64,000 nucleotides of DNA from Phycisphaeraceae bacterium (GCA_019454185.1 CP075368.1:3637649-3701648), one strand, 5' to 3'. Positions 52,744 to 62,705 are shown, counted from the first letter of the stretch. Made by a program: numbers and translations. Notes: generated by a model from the letters alone, not told the origin.

Positions 52744-54126
52744 TTAACCCAGGCCGCCCTTGAAGCCCTTCTTGCCGAACTTCTCGCGCAAGCGCCGGAG
52801 TTCCGGAGTCTCTTTCAGGATCTCTTCCGCGGTGCGTCCCGGCGTCTTGTCGCGCCCGCCCTTGCCTCCGCGTCCGCCAGGCCCGCCACCCCCACCAGAG
52901 CCCGCCGGCGCTTCCGGCGCGGCCTTGAGCGCCTTGATCGAGAGCGAGATCTTCCGCGTCCCCGGATCGATCTTCAGCACCTTGACCTTGACGATCTCAT
53001 CCTGCTTCAGCACATCGCTGGCGTGCCCGATGCGGCGATGCTCGATCTCGGAGATGTGGACCAGCCCCTCGACACCCTTGGCGACTTCGACGAACGCGCC
53101 GAACTCCGCGAAGCGGACGACACGCCCGCTCAGTTCCGCGCCCTCGACGATCTCGTTGAGGGCGGCCTGGAAGGGATCTTCCGACAGTTGCTTCAGGCCG
53201 AGCGAGATGCGATCGTTCTCAAGATCGACCTTGAGGATCTGCACGCGGATCGGCTGACCCTCGGTGATGTGCTTGGCGATCGCCTTCTCGCCCATGAGCA
53301 TGCCGCGCTCGTGCGTGATGTCGCTGGCGTGCAGCAACCCGTCGAGCCCGCCCAGATCGACGAATGCGCCGTAGGGCATGATCTTGCGGACGACCCCGTC
53401 CACGACCTGTCCCTCGGTGATGGTCTGCTTGAGCTTGGCGGCTTTTTCCTTGCGTTCGACAGCGAGCAGGTCGCGGCGCGAGAGGACAACATTGCCCTTG
53501 CCGCGCCGGTCGATGCGCTGCACCTGGCACGTGAACTTCTGGCCGATGTAGACCGAGAGATCCTCGACGCGATCGAGCGAGACCTGCGACGCGGGCATGA
53601 AGGCCTCGTGCCCGCCCGTGAGCTCAAGCTCAAGCCCGCCCTTGTTGACACCAGTGACGCGGGCCTCGACGGTCTGGCCGATCTCCATCTCTTCCCACGC
53701 GGCTTTCTGCACCGCGCCGGGCTTCGAGCAGATCAGGATCCCATCCTTCGGGTCGCGACGGGTGACGATCACCTCGATCTCATCGCCGACCTTCGGCAGC
53801 TCCGCCTCGACATACTGCGTGCGCTCGACGAGGCCGATCAGCTTCGGACCGAACTCGATGAAGATGTCCGTCGGACCGACGGAGACGACCTTCCCCGAGC
53901 GATGCTCGCGCCCGGCCGAGACCACGCGCGGCCCTCGGATCGGCGCGGGGCTCGCGCCGCCCACCGGACGAGGAGTCGGCTTCGGCGCGCCGGGTCGATC
54001 GGACTCGACGCCCAGATCGGCCATCGCCGCGTCGAGTTCCGCCTGGATCTCCGGAGAGAGATCAGCCGCCTCGCGACCGGTCGGCTTGGAAGGAGCGGAT
54101 GTCACGTCTTCGTTGGTGGGGGCCAT
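52744..54126 (-). CDS. S1-type RNA-binding protein (ribosomal protein S1-like)
   Basis: 460 residues with four S1 domains: about 75-140 (GKVVSVGPTDIFIEFG), 150-215 (VTGVNKGGLELELTGG), 235-305 (GVVRKIMPYGAFVDLGGLDG) and 325-390 (GRVVRFAEFGAFVEVAKGVE). The third and fourth are canonical. The N-terminus is a Pro/Ala-rich tail, and the C-terminus has a glycine-rich stretch (GGGGGPGGRGGKGG). It acts in translation initiation or as an RNA-binding factor. A full S1 has six domains, so this is a short form. Start ATG 54126 has no clear ribosome-binding site. Confidence 0.88.
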   Translation of the reverse strand: MAPTNEDVTSAPSKPTGREAADLSPEIQAELDAAMADLGVESDRPGAPKPTPRPVGGASPAPIRGPRVVSAGREHRSGKVVSVGPTDIFIEFGPKLIGLVERTQYVEAELPKVGDEIEVIVTRRDPKDGILICSKPGAVQKAAWEEMEIGQTVEARVTGVNKGGLELELTGGHEAFMPASQVSLDRVEDLSVYIGQKFTCQVQRIDRRGKGNVVLSRRDLLAVERKEKAAKLKQTITEGQVVDGVVRKIMPYGAFVDLGGLDGLLHASDITHERGMLMGEKAIAKHITEGQPIRVQILKVDLENDRISLGLKQLSEDPFQAALNEIVEGAELSGRVVRFAEFGAFVEVAKGVEGLVHISEIEHRRIGHASDVLKQDEIVKVKVLKIDPGTRKISLSIKALKAAPEAPAGSGGGGGPGGRGGKGGRDKTPGRTAEEILKETPELRRLREKFGKKGFKGGLG

Positions 54127-54253
54127 AAGTATCGGTGGGTGAAGGTGATCGATCGTCTGGGGCATCAGCGGCTGCCGCGCCGGCACGCGCCGACGGGCAA
54201 GAGTTTACACGGGCCGGTCGTCCGAGCCAACGGTTCCCCAGCCATTCGCAGAA

Positions 54254-55819
54254 TCAACCCGGATCGGGCGTTCTAGGACCCGCCGAAGGGCCCTGATCGT
54301 CGATCGGACGCCCGAAGAGCAACTCGATGAATGGGCGGTCCGCCGATTTGCACAAGACATACACATGGTCGCCATCGTGCAGCCGGGTATCCCCGCGCGG
54401 CGCGATCATCTGCTCACCCCGCACCACCAGCACCACCGCCGCGTGCCGCGGGAACGCGATCTGCGACAACGCGGCATCACAGACCGCGAGCGAGCGATCG
54501 ATGTGGAACGCCAGCAATTCGCTGTCCAGCGACTTGCGGGCATTGATCTCCAGCACCGCCTCCGGCACCGGCTTGTCCGGCACATCAAGGCCCAGCTTCC
54601 GCGTCACGAGACGCACCGTCGAGCCCGGGATGATCGCGTTGACCACCACAATGAAGAACACGATGTTGAAGACGCGCCCCGCGCCCGGCACACCCTCCAG
54701 CATCGGGTACGTCGCCAGCACGATCGGCACCGCTCCGCGCAGACCGACCCATCCGATGTACCCGATCTCCTTCGCCGGCATCCGCAGCGGCCCGAGACAG
54801 ACCGCCACCGCGATCGGACGCGCCACAAACGCCAGAAACAGCCCCAGCGCCAAGCCCTCGCCCCACACCGAGGCAAGTGACGAGGGATACACCAGCAGGC
54901 CCAGCATCCCGAACATACCGATCTGGCTCAGCCAGGCGATCGCATCGTGAACCCGCGCCAACCCGGACTTGTAAGGCAACGGACCGTTCCCCAGCACCAC
55001 GCCCGCGGCATACACCGCCAGGAAACCCGATCCATAGCAGAGCGTCGCCCCGCCGAACGCGAGCAATGCCAGCGCCAGCGTCACCACGGGATACAGGCCG
55101 ACCGTTCCGAGTCGCACCCTTGCCAGAAACCAACGCCCCGCAAGCCCGAACATCACGCCGAACGCGAGCCCGATCAGCAACTGCACCGGCACATCGATGG
55201 CCAGCCGCCACCACGAGACCGGGCCGGAACCGCCCGACGCAAGGATCGCCTGAACGAGCATGGCAGTGAGCAGCACGGCCATCGGATCGTTCACGCCCGA
55301 CTCCAGTTCGAGCGTCGAGCCCACACGGTCCTTCAATCGCAGCCGCCCGCCTCTGAGGACGGCAAAGACCGTTGCCGCGTCCGTTGAGGAAACGACCGCG
55401 CCGAGGAGGAGCGACTCCGGCCACGGGAGCCCGATCATCCTGGCGCACATCGCGACGAGGCCCGCCGTCAACGCCACGCCGACCGTCGCGAGTATGCCCG
55501 CCGGCAGCGACGCCCGGCGAACCACCGAGAGCGAGGTGTTCAGGCCGCCGTCAAAGAGGATCAACGCCAGCGCGAGCGTGCCCAGCCGGTAGGCAAGCCC
55601 GTAATCATCGAAGGGGATCCCGCCCAGCCCCTCCGATCCGGCCAGGATCCCGAGCAGCAGGAAGAGCAGCACGACGGGAATGCCGAGCCGATCGAGCGGC
55701 CGCCCGAACACAACGCTGAAGACCAGGATCGCTCCGAACGCAACCATGACGATCGCGGAGGCCGTTGGCTCCGAGGTCGCGAGAATCAGCGTCGGGCTGT
55801 ACGCAGAAAGATCGATCAC
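54254..55819 (-). CDS. CPA1-type cation/proton antiporter with TrkA-C domain (NhaP2/CvrA-like)
   Basis: Membrane antiporter exchanging K+ or Na+ for H+, 521 residues from GTG 55819. Twelve or so helices, with the conserved SSTDAATVFAVLRGG and ESGVNDPMAVLLT motifs (ND is the ion-binding pair) and GWVGLRGAVPIVLATYP. A cytoplasmic TrkA-C-like domain at about 430-500 (SLDSELLAFHIDRSLAVCDA, LVVRGEQMIAPRGDTRLHDGD) may bind nucleotides. The GTG start is inferred because the frame upstream enters the divergent nagB gene. Confidence 0.88.
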   Translation of the reverse strand: MIDLSAYSPTLILATSEPTASAIVMVAFGAILVFSVVFGRPLDRLGIPVVLLFLLLGILAGSEGLGGIPFDDYGLAYRLGTLALALILFDGGLNTSLSVVRRASLPAGILATVGVALTAGLVAMCARMIGLPWPESLLLGAVVSSTDAATVFAVLRGGRLRLKDRVGSTLELESGVNDPMAVLLTAMLVQAILASGGSGPVSWWRLAIDVPVQLLIGLAFGVMFGLAGRWFLARVRLGTVGLYPVVTLALALLAFGGATLCYGSGFLAVYAAGVVLGNGPLPYKSGLARVHDAIAWLSQIGMFGMLGLLVYPSSLASVWGEGLALGLFLAFVARPIAVAVCLGPLRMPAKEIGYIGWVGLRGAVPIVLATYPMLEGVPGAGRVFNIVFFIVVVNAIIPGSTVRLVTRKLGLDVPDKPVPEAVLEINARKSLDSELLAFHIDRSLAVCDAALSQIAFPRHAAVVLVVRGEQMIAPRGDTRLHDGDHVYVLCKSADRPFIELLFGRPIDDQGPSAGPRTPDPG

Positions 55820-55904
55820 GTCGCGTGGACCATAACCCCTCCACCGAGCCCCGTCCAACGCCGCGAGTACGATGCCGCCACACGCCGACCCTCGGAGCCC
55901 CGCG

Positions 55905-57944
55905 ATGCAGAGTCTGTACGTCGAGAGCATCCCGTCTCACGCGACGCCCCAGCACCCAGAGCGACTCCCCGTCGCCGTCTTCCAGACCAGCGCGGGCGTG
56001 AATCGCGCCGTCGCCGGAGAGATCGCCTCGCTGATCCGCAGCCGCGCCGGATCGGGCCGACCGGCGGTGCTCGGGCTTGCCACCGGCTCAACCCCAGTCG
56101 GCGTCTACGACGAACTCGTCCGCCTCCACAAGGAAGAAGGCCTCTCGTTCAAGAACGTCATCACGTTCAATCTGGACGAGTACTGGCCGATGAAGCGCGA
56201 TGAGCTCCAGAGCTACCACCGCTTCATGCGCGAACACCTCTTCGACCACATCGACATCCCGTCCGGCAACTGGAACCTGCCCGACGGCGAGAAACCCCTC
56301 GCTGATGTCGAGCGATTCTGCCAGGACTACGAGAAGAAAATCGCCGACGCCGGCGGCATCGATATCCAGCTCCTCGGCATCGGACGCACCGGCCACATCG
56401 GCTTCAACGAACCCGGTTCCGCGCGCGACAGCCGCACCCGCCTCATCTGGCTCGACCACGTCACCCGCATGGACGCCTCCAGCGACTTCTTCGGTGAATG
56501 GAACGTCCCGCGTCGCGCCGTCACCATGGGTGTCGGGACCATCCTCGACGCACGCCGCGTCCTCCTGCTCGCGTTCGGCGAGCACAAAGCCAAGATCGTG
56601 AAGCGAGCCGTTGAGGGCGACATATCCCAGAGTGTCTCCGCGTCGTTCCTGCAGCAGCATCCGAGCGCGCAGTTCGTCCTCGACCCCGCCGCCGCCGCCG
56701 ACCTCACCCGCTTCCGTGCGCCCTGGTTGCTTGGGCCGATCGAGCGGTACGGACTGACGTGGGACGAGCGGATGACCCGCAAGGCGACGATCTGGCTCGC
56801 ACGCGAACTCAAGAAACCGATCTTGAAACTCACCAACGAGGACTACAACGAGCACGGGCTCCAGGAGCTGCTGGCCAATCGCGTCGGGTCCATGCCCGGC
56901 GCATCACCAACTCCCGCCGCCTCGCAACGCGCCACCAGTGGGGGGGCGAGCGCGGGAATGAGCGGCGGGGCATATGCCATCAACCTCGATGTCTTCCGCT
57001 CACTTCAGAAAACCATCACCGGCTGGCCGGGAGGAAAGCCCAACCAGCGCGCCGGCGAAGGCCCCGGCGACTTTCCCAAGCGCGTCATCGTCTTCAGCCC
57101 ACACCCCGACGACGATGTCATCAGCATGGGCGGCACGTTCATTCGCTTGTGCGAGCAGGGACACGAGGTCCACGTCGCCTACCAGACCAGCGGCAACATC
57201 GCCGTCTGGGACGAGTCCGCCCTCCGCCACGCCGACTTCGTCTCTGAGTTCGCCCGCGCCTTCCCACAACTTGGCACGGATGTCGCTGAACGGATCGAGC
57301 AATCCGTTGAGACCTTCATCCGCTCCAAGCAGCCCGGCGCGATTGACACGCCCGAGCTCCAGAGGATCAAGGGACTCATCCGCCGCACCGAGGCCCGCGC
57401 CGGCGCACGATACTCCGGCGTCCGCGAGGAGAACATCCACTTCCTCGACCTTCCGTTCTACGAGACAGGCCGCGTGAAGAAGATGCCGATCGGTGAGGAT
57501 GACCTGCGGATCACGATGGATCTGCTGAAGCGCGTGAAGCCGCAGCAGGTGTACGCCGCCGGCGACCTCTCCGATCCGCACGGCACGCACCGCGTCTGCT
57601 TGGATGCGATCCTGAAGTCGATCGTGCGACTCCGCGCCGATCCGACGGAATCTGCATGGGCACGCGACTGCGTCGTCTGGCTTTACCGGGGCGCGTGGCA
57701 GGAGTGGGAGCCCGAAGAGATCGAGATGGCCGTGCCGCTGAGCCCCGACGAGGTGGTGAGGAAGCGCATGGCGATCTTCAAGCACGAGAGCCAGAAGGAC
57801 CGCGCCCTCTTCCCCGGCCCGAGCGACCCGCGCGAGTTCTGGCAACGCGCCGAGGACCGCAATCGCGCCACCGCCAAGCTCTACGACATGCTCGGGCTCG
57901 CCGAGTACGAGGCGATCGAGGGCTTTGTGAGGTGGAAGGGTTGA
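55905..57944 (+). CDS. nagB: Glucosamine-6-phosphate deaminase fused to LmbE/PIG-L-type deacetylase
   Basis: 679 residues, two enzymes in one chain. N-terminal half (about 20-310): NagB fold with AVLGLATGSTPVGVYDELVR, NLDEYWPM (catalytic Asp), GIGRTGHIGFNEPGS (active-site lid) and GVGTILDARRVLLLAFG. C-terminal half (about 400-620): LmbE zinc deacetylase with VFSPHPDDDVISMGG (metal ligands PHPDDD) and GDLSDPHGTHR (second His group). Linker 345-375 is Gly/Ala/Ser-rich. The fusion suggests de-N-acetylation and deamination of amino sugars by one protein; such fusions are known in Bacteroidetes. Start ATG 55905 after GGAG. Confidence 0.93.
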   Translation: MQSLYVESIPSHATPQHPERLPVAVFQTSAGVNRAVAGEIASLIRSRAGSGRPAVLGLATGSTPVGVYDELVRLHKEEGLSFKNVITFNLDEYWPMKRDELQSYHRFMREHLFDHIDIPSGNWNLPDGEKPLADVERFCQDYEKKIADAGGIDIQLLGIGRTGHIGFNEPGSARDSRTRLIWLDHVTRMDASSDFFGEWNVPRRAVTMGVGTILDARRVLLLAFGEHKAKIVKRAVEGDISQSVSASFLQQHPSAQFVLDPAAAADLTRFRAPWLLGPIERYGLTWDERMTRKATIWLARELKKPILKLTNEDYNEHGLQELLANRVGSMPGASPTPAASQRATSGGASAGMSGGAYAINLDVFRSLQKTITGWPGGKPNQRAGEGPGDFPKRVIVFSPHPDDDVISMGGTFIRLCEQGHEVHVAYQTSGNIAVWDESALRHADFVSEFARAFPQLGTDVAERIEQSVETFIRSKQPGAIDTPELQRIKGLIRRTEARAGARYSGVREENIHFLDLPFYETGRVKKMPIGEDDLRITMDLLKRVKPQQVYAAGDLSDPHGTHRVCLDAILKSIVRLRADPTESAWARDCVVWLYRGAWQEWEPEEIEMAVPLSPDEVVRKRMAIFKHESQKDRALFPGPSDPREFWQRAEDRNRATAKLYDMLGLAEYEAIEGFVRWKG

Positions 57945-57960
57945 GTGCGCATCGCATCGC

Positions 57961-60138
57961 TTATTTCGCCAGATCGGTGATGTTCTCGAAGCCCCAGTGG
58001 GTGTTGAGACTGAAGAGCGACGTGAACCGGGTCGTCTCATTGCCGGGGTTGATGGCGAAGACGCTGATGAGGCCCGTCGCGTCGATCTGCACGTCCAGCA
58101 CGCTTACCACTCTGCGCTCGATCGGGACGCCGAAGCCCGACACCGTGACCCACGGTGTCGTGGGAGGCGGCAGGAGCAGCGAGACAGTGTGAAGGATGAG
58201 AGCGCCGGTGTCGAGGCGGGCGGTCGCGATGTAGAGCGAACCGGTGCGGGGATCGAAGACGATCGACATCTCGTCATGCTTCATGGCGGGAGATGCGTCG
58301 AGCGTCATCGCGTTCCAGTACGCGTCGCCCGGCTTCCATGAGACCATGGTGATCTTGCCTGAGGCGTTGATGGCGCTGAAGTGGATGCCGCGTGCGCCCG
58401 CGGCGGCGACGTCGAGGCCTGTCAGGGGACTCTCGACTCCGGCGTACTCGCTGAGATTGCTGATGTACCAGCGTCCGGCGGTGAGCGAGGTCCAGACGGT
58501 GACAAGGTCTCCGTCGGGGTTGATCCCGGCGATGTTGAGGCCACCCCATGACGTGGCGGTCGCGACGATGCGCCCGATGTACTGCGGGGTGGCCAGGCCG
58601 CGCCACTGCAGTTGGTTCTCGCTGATGTTCCACTCACGCCACGCAGCGGAACGACCGGGCGGGAGCACATAGCGGACCAGGTCCCCGTCGTCGTTGAGAC
58701 CGACGATGTTGCGGCTTCCCCCTGGCCCGACGGTCATCGCAACCTCGGGACGCAGCACCGTCCCTGTGCCGAGTGTCTCGCCGAGAACCTCATATGTCCA
58801 CGCGCCGTTCGCCAGCTCGCTGTAGATCGCAAGCCCGCGATCCGTCGCTCCCGCAGCACGCGCGAGGCCGGACTGCGGATCGAACCATGTCAGCAGGGAG
58901 CCGATCGCCTCCGGCCCTCCCGAGGCGTCTGCGACGTTCGTCACTTTCCACGGCGCGTTCGTGCGATCGATGAAGACGAGCCCCTCGCCGCTCGCGCCGA
59001 TGGAGGGGACGCCGAGAACCGGGTCGCTGCGAGATGGGGCGATCGTGGCACGCGTGCCGAATGCGAGGCGCGGCGGGCTCACGGATGCGCCGATATGGAG
59101 AAGCCCGGCGCCCGAAGTGGAGACGACGTAGCGAGACTCGGGGCTTCCGCTGTCGGAGCGGAGAACGATCTCCGAGTTATTATAGACAAACCACGTGCCA
59201 TGATCGCTCGAGACGTACTCGCCGTCCGACTCAAACGTTCCGTCCCCGTTCAGCGTGAGCGACCACGAGATGGATTCCTGGCTGTACCTCAGACGCTGCA
59301 GGAAGTGATAGGTTCCCGCGACTTCCTCGGCAGCGGCCGCGCTGTCGACACGCACCGCCACGCCGGCGTGGATGGAGCGGTCGCCGCTCGCGACGTCGGC
59401 GAAGATGAGCGTCGAGCCGTCCGCAGAGAGGAAGAACTGCTGGCCGGCGGACGTCGTGAAGCGGGAGCCCCCTGTGGAGCTGGTGACGCTCGTCTGAAAG
59501 AGCAGACGATCGGTGGCGGCCTCGTAGAACGTGACGTTCCGCTCATCACCTCCGCGTTGGATAGAGATGCGACCGGTTCGGATGGTCTCGATCCCCGTGT
59601 GCGTGTCGCGCTCGATCATGGAGAAGCGGTAGTTTCCGAGTGCGGCGGCGAAGGGCGTGGTGGGAGCCCCAACCGCGACAATGAACTGCTCCTCGGAGTG
59701 CGCGACATACGGCGTGTCGCCGACGATGTCGTCCTTCATCTTGTGGCCGCGCCACCAGCCGACGGTGTAGCCGTCCTCGGGGAGGAACTGGGCACCCGTG
59801 TTGCTCCCGCTCGTCCAGTAGGGCGTCTGGTACCTGAACGCTCCGTTGTCGGTGAGTGACAACTGGGCGTTGCGGACGGGCGAGGCGGGGCCGGCACCGG
59901 CTGCGCCGTCCCAGCGCATCTGATACCGCAGCACGTTCTCGTCCGAAACGCTTCCGAGCAGGGTGTAGCTGCGGTACGTCGGTTGGATTTCGGGTTCGTA
60001 CTGCGAGAAGTCGTACGACAGCCCCACGGCGGCGATCTCTGTCGCCGCAAGCACCATGCGGGATTCGAGGGACTCGAGTGCGGCGGGTGCGAGGGCGGTT
60101 GCGGGCGGTGCGCGGTCGGGCGTGCGGGAGCGCGGCAT
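57961..60138 (-). CDS. Large exported protein with LEPR-XLL-like N-terminus
   Basis: 725 residues. The N-terminal ALESLESRMVLAATEIA resembles the LEPR-XLL motif of large planctomycete exported proteins. GGAGG lies 7 bp before ATG 60138. The body is beta-rich with recurring segments such as LSLTDNGAFRYQTPYW, EEQFIVAVG, and in the C-terminal half several GINPDGDLVTVW or GLNDDGDLVRYVL units, possibly beta-propeller-like blades. No catalytic motif. Role: surface or adhesin-like structural protein. Confidence 0.75.
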   Translation of the reverse strand: MPRSRTPDRAPPATALAPAALESLESRMVLAATEIAAVGLSYDFSQYEPEIQPTYRSYTLLGSVSDENVLRYQMRWDGAAGAGPASPVRNAQLSLTDNGAFRYQTPYWTSGSNTGAQFLPEDGYTVGWWRGHKMKDDIVGDTPYVAHSEEQFIVAVGAPTTPFAAALGNYRFSMIERDTHTGIETIRTGRISIQRGGDERNVTFYEAATDRLLFQTSVTSSTGGSRFTTSAGQQFFLSADGSTLIFADVASGDRSIHAGVAVRVDSAAAAEEVAGTYHFLQRLRYSQESISWSLTLNGDGTFESDGEYVSSDHGTWFVYNNSEIVLRSDSGSPESRYVVSTSGAGLLHIGASVSPPRLAFGTRATIAPSRSDPVLGVPSIGASGEGLVFIDRTNAPWKVTNVADASGGPEAIGSLLTWFDPQSGLARAAGATDRGLAIYSELANGAWTYEVLGETLGTGTVLRPEVAMTVGPGGSRNIVGLNDDGDLVRYVLPPGRSAAWREWNISENQLQWRGLATPQYIGRIVATATSWGGLNIAGINPDGDLVTVWTSLTAGRWYISNLSEYAGVESPLTGLDVAAAGARGIHFSAINASGKITMVSWKPGDAYWNAMTLDASPAMKHDEMSIVFDPRTGSLYIATARLDTGALILHTVSLLLPPPTTPWVTVSGFGVPIERRVVSVLDVQIDATGLISVFAINPGNETTRFTSLFSLNTHWGFENITDLAK

Positions 60139-60449
60139 CAGAGGCCTCCTGTGGCGCGACGATCGTGAGTGCGGGCGGTGGTGCCCTGTTGTCATGCAGT
60201 GGCGATCGTGTGTCCTGTCGGCGACCGCTCATCGTCTGCATATCGGCGGGTGCGACGTTCGGTGCCGCGACCCGCAATCCGGCGTGCCTGAGCCGCTGGC
60301 TCGGCGACCTGGACCCCCCGGTCCGTGCAGAAGCAATATATCGGGTTGAGACGGCGGATGCCAGCGGGGTTGGAAGTTTGTCGACGAAAGCGGCAATGGG
60401 TAGCAGAATCGGCGAGGAATCGAGCCACGCATGGTGATGCGGCACGAAC

Positions 60450-60623
60450 TCACCGACGACCCTTGGCGATGAGTGCCTTGATGCGGAGTCCATTGAGACA
60501 GTTCCCAGCGGCGAGGCGGCGCATCTCTTCAATCGCGGCGCGTCGTTCCTCGGGAGTTGTGTGCCGCTTCACGGGCAGGCGGCGTGTGTCGTGCGCGCCG
60601 CCTCGATGATTGTCCTCGTTCAT
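60450..60623 (-). CDS. Small conserved-looking protein, 57 aa
   Basis: MNEDNHRGGAHDTRRLPVKR continues HTTPEERRAAIEEMRRLAAG and ends KALIAKGRR. GGAGAG lies 8 bp upstream. Charged and helical, Arg-rich, possibly nucleic-acid binding. It may form an operon with the two genes upstream (60692-60952 and 60969-61688), all on the minus strand. The 60139-60449 region beyond it contains no other gene. Confidence 0.5.
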   Translation of the reverse strand: MNEDNHRGGAHDTRRLPVKRHTTPEERRAAIEEMRRLAAGNCLNGLRIKALIAKGRR

Positions 60624-60691
60624 CGCGACTCTCCGAATCTGACCGGAGTTATTTGCTGTGTACCAGTCACCGAGTGGGGAAGGCGAGTCGC

Positions 60692-60952
60692 TCAGTCGTT
60701 TCCATCGTCGCCGTCCGCTGCCTTCGGTGGGAGGTCGGTGGCGTCGCTCGTTTTCTTAGATGACCGCAGCGACCGTGCAATACCGCCGATCAGAGCTCGC
60801 ATATCGTCCCACCCATCTAGGATGCGCGACGTCTGCTTCTCGGTTTCCGGCATCCGCTTCAGTATGGTCGCGAGTTCGGGATCCATGGAATCGCCATCCC
60901 ACAGCGACACCGCGTGGTTCGGATCGGTCGGATTCTGTGCGAACTGTCCCAT
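60692..60952 (-). CDS. Hypothetical protein, 86 aa
   Basis: Starts MGQFAQNPTDPNHAVSLWDG, then helical MDPELATILKRMPETEKQTS, ending in an Asp/Gly-rich tail. Only 16 bp after the stop of the next membrane-protein gene upstream (60969), so likely co-transcribed. No family recognised. Confidence 0.5.
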   Translation of the reverse strand: MGQFAQNPTDPNHAVSLWDGDSMDPELATILKRMPETEKQTSRILDGWDDMRALIGGIARSLRSSKKTSDATDLPPKAADGDDGND

Positions 60953-60968
60953 GTGATTCCCCGGGAGA

Positions 60969-61688
60969 TTATACGAAGATCATCGGCAAAAGGATCGCTT
61001 GGACATAGACAAGGATCGCGACCACGACCCCGATAATACCGCGGGCGAGGTCCCGTTCCGCTGTACGGATCCGCTGGCGCTCGTTGAGGTTCTGTTCCCG
61101 CAAGCGCATCGCTGCTTTGTAGATCCCGAAGAAGAGTCCCTTCTGGGGGTTCCCGAGCACTCGCGCGAGCCGATCGAGATGCTGCTTACGGATGTCGAGC
61201 TCTTGGCTCGCGAATCGAGAGAGCATCTCGCGGCGCCATCCCCCGCACGCCAATTCGATGAGCATGAACGCCGTGTCGGTCGCGAGAAGTGGGAGCGTGG
61301 CAAGATTCATGACAACGAGGATGGATCGCTGGCTCCCCATCGCTCCTCTGACCGCGAAGAGCAGCCGGAGCACCGACCGCGAGAGGTACATCACACCGAG
61401 AACGACCGCGCCGAGAAATGCGATCTTGGCGGCCTTCCCGGTTGAGGCGTACTGGCCGTCAAAGACGTTGAGCACCTCGGTCTTCAGCGTTGCAGCGAGC
61501 AGCAAGGCCAGAACTGCGGTGCAAAGGGGCACGACCATCCGAACGCGTGCCGCGAATCGCTCGGCGTTCTCACGCTCTGCGGCCCACAAACGATCCGCGT
61601 GTGCGAGCATCACGGCCTCGAGTGCTCCGGCTACTGATCGGGCGTTTCCCGGCGGTGGTGGACCGTTGTCGGTGGTCTGTGCGGGCAT
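60969..61688 (-). CDS. Hypothetical membrane protein, 239 aa
   Basis: Three to four hydrophobic helices: VVPLCTAVLALLLAATL (about 50-67), IAFLGAVVLGVMYLS (89-103), VVMNLATLPLLATDTAFMLI (about 125-145) and a C-terminal one, GIIGVVVAILVYVQAILLPM. Helical soluble segments with Arg/Glu lie between them (ERFAARVRM and others). Looks like a putative small accessory membrane protein; function unknown. First gene of a probable three-gene minus-strand operon. Confidence 0.6.
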   Translation of the reverse strand: MPAQTTDNGPPPPGNARSVAGALEAVMLAHADRLWAAERENAERFAARVRMVVPLCTAVLALLLAATLKTEVLNVFDGQYASTGKAAKIAFLGAVVLGVMYLSRSVLRLLFAVRGAMGSQRSILVVMNLATLPLLATDTAFMLIELACGGWRREMLSRFASQELDIRKQHLDRLARVLGNPQKGLFFGIYKAAMRLREQNLNERQRIRTAERDLARGIIGVVVAILVYVQAILLPMIFV

Positions 61689-61763
61689 TGATCCTCCTCA
61701 GCAGAGAAAGATGGTACCAGCGATCACTATGTGATGCACACTCGTGTCAGGCAAACACTTACA

Positions 61764-62705
61764 TCAGAACGAATCCGCATCCCGATACGCCTGGATGACG
61801 GCGAGTTCGCCCTCTTTGCCGCCCTTGGAGTTGCCGTGCTCCATGCCGAGGATGAACTCGCGCTTGGACTCCGTGGCCTTGCGTGCGATGTGCCCGAAGA
61901 CGTTGCGGTAGTTGACCTCGCCTGTGCCGGGCTCGCAGCGGCCGGGGTTGTCGCCGATCTGGAAGAACCCGATCTCGTCCCACGTCCTGTTGATGTTGTC
62001 GATGAGGTTGCCCTCGGTGACCTGCTGGTGGTACATATCGAAGAGGATCTTGCAGCAGGGGTGGTTCACGGCCTTCATGATCGCGTAGGCCTGATCGCTG
62101 TAGCGCAGGAAGAGGCGCGGGTGGTCGCGCCAGTTGAGTGGCTCGTTGACCATGACGAGGCCATAGTCGGCGCAGACATCGCAGGCGCGCTTCAGCGCCT
62201 CGACGACGTTGGCCATCTGGATCCCTTCAGGAATGTTCTCTGCGACGGTGCCGGGGACGATGGTGCAGAACTTGGTGTTGATGCGCTTGGCGACCTCGAC
62301 CGACTCCTTCACCTGTTCCACGAACTTGTCGCGGTGGTCCTTCCGTCCTGTGGTCAGCGTGGGGTTTCGCCAGTCGATGTCCGCGCCGACGAAGATGCCC
62401 ATCTTGATGCCGCGTTCGGACATGACTTCCGCGGCCTTCTCCTGGAACTCCGGGCCGCGGCCTTTCATGCCGTTGTCTTCCCACGCCCAGAAGCCCTGGT
62501 CGGCGGCGAAGCGGAGCTGGTCGAGGTCGTCGGGCGCGTGGTTCGCGAACATGCCGAAGTGCGGCGCGTACGCCAACCGGAACCTGGCCCCATTCGACGG
62601 CTCTTGTGCGTGTGACACGTGCGTGGCTCCGACGGCGCTCGACGCGACCGAACCTGTGGCAGCGGCGGCGATGGATGTCCCGATGAACTCGCGGCGGTTG
62701 ATCAT
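61764..62705 (-). CDS. Tat-exported sugar isomerase-like TIM-barrel protein
   Basis: 313 residues of the xylose isomerase-like/hydroxypyruvate isomerase superfamily. The twin-arginine signal is NRREFIGTSIAAAATGSVAS. The barrel includes DLDQLRFAADQGFWAWEDNG, VMVNEPLNWRDHP, ILFDMYHQQVTEGNL and FFQIGDNPGRCEPGTGEV; the Glu, Asp, His and Glu of these segments are the metal and catalytic residues of the fold. Periplasmic sugar metabolism is likely; the substrate is unknown. Common in planctomycetes. Confidence 0.85.
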   Translation of the reverse strand: MINRREFIGTSIAAAATGSVASSAVGATHVSHAQEPSNGARFRLAYAPHFGMFANHAPDDLDQLRFAADQGFWAWEDNGMKGRGPEFQEKAAEVMSERGIKMGIFVGADIDWRNPTLTTGRKDHRDKFVEQVKESVEVAKRINTKFCTIVPGTVAENIPEGIQMANVVEALKRACDVCADYGLVMVNEPLNWRDHPRLFLRYSDQAYAIMKAVNHPCCKILFDMYHQQVTEGNLIDNINRTWDEIGFFQIGDNPGRCEPGTGEVNYRNVFGHIARKATESKREFILGMEHGNSKGGKEGELAVIQAYRDADSF

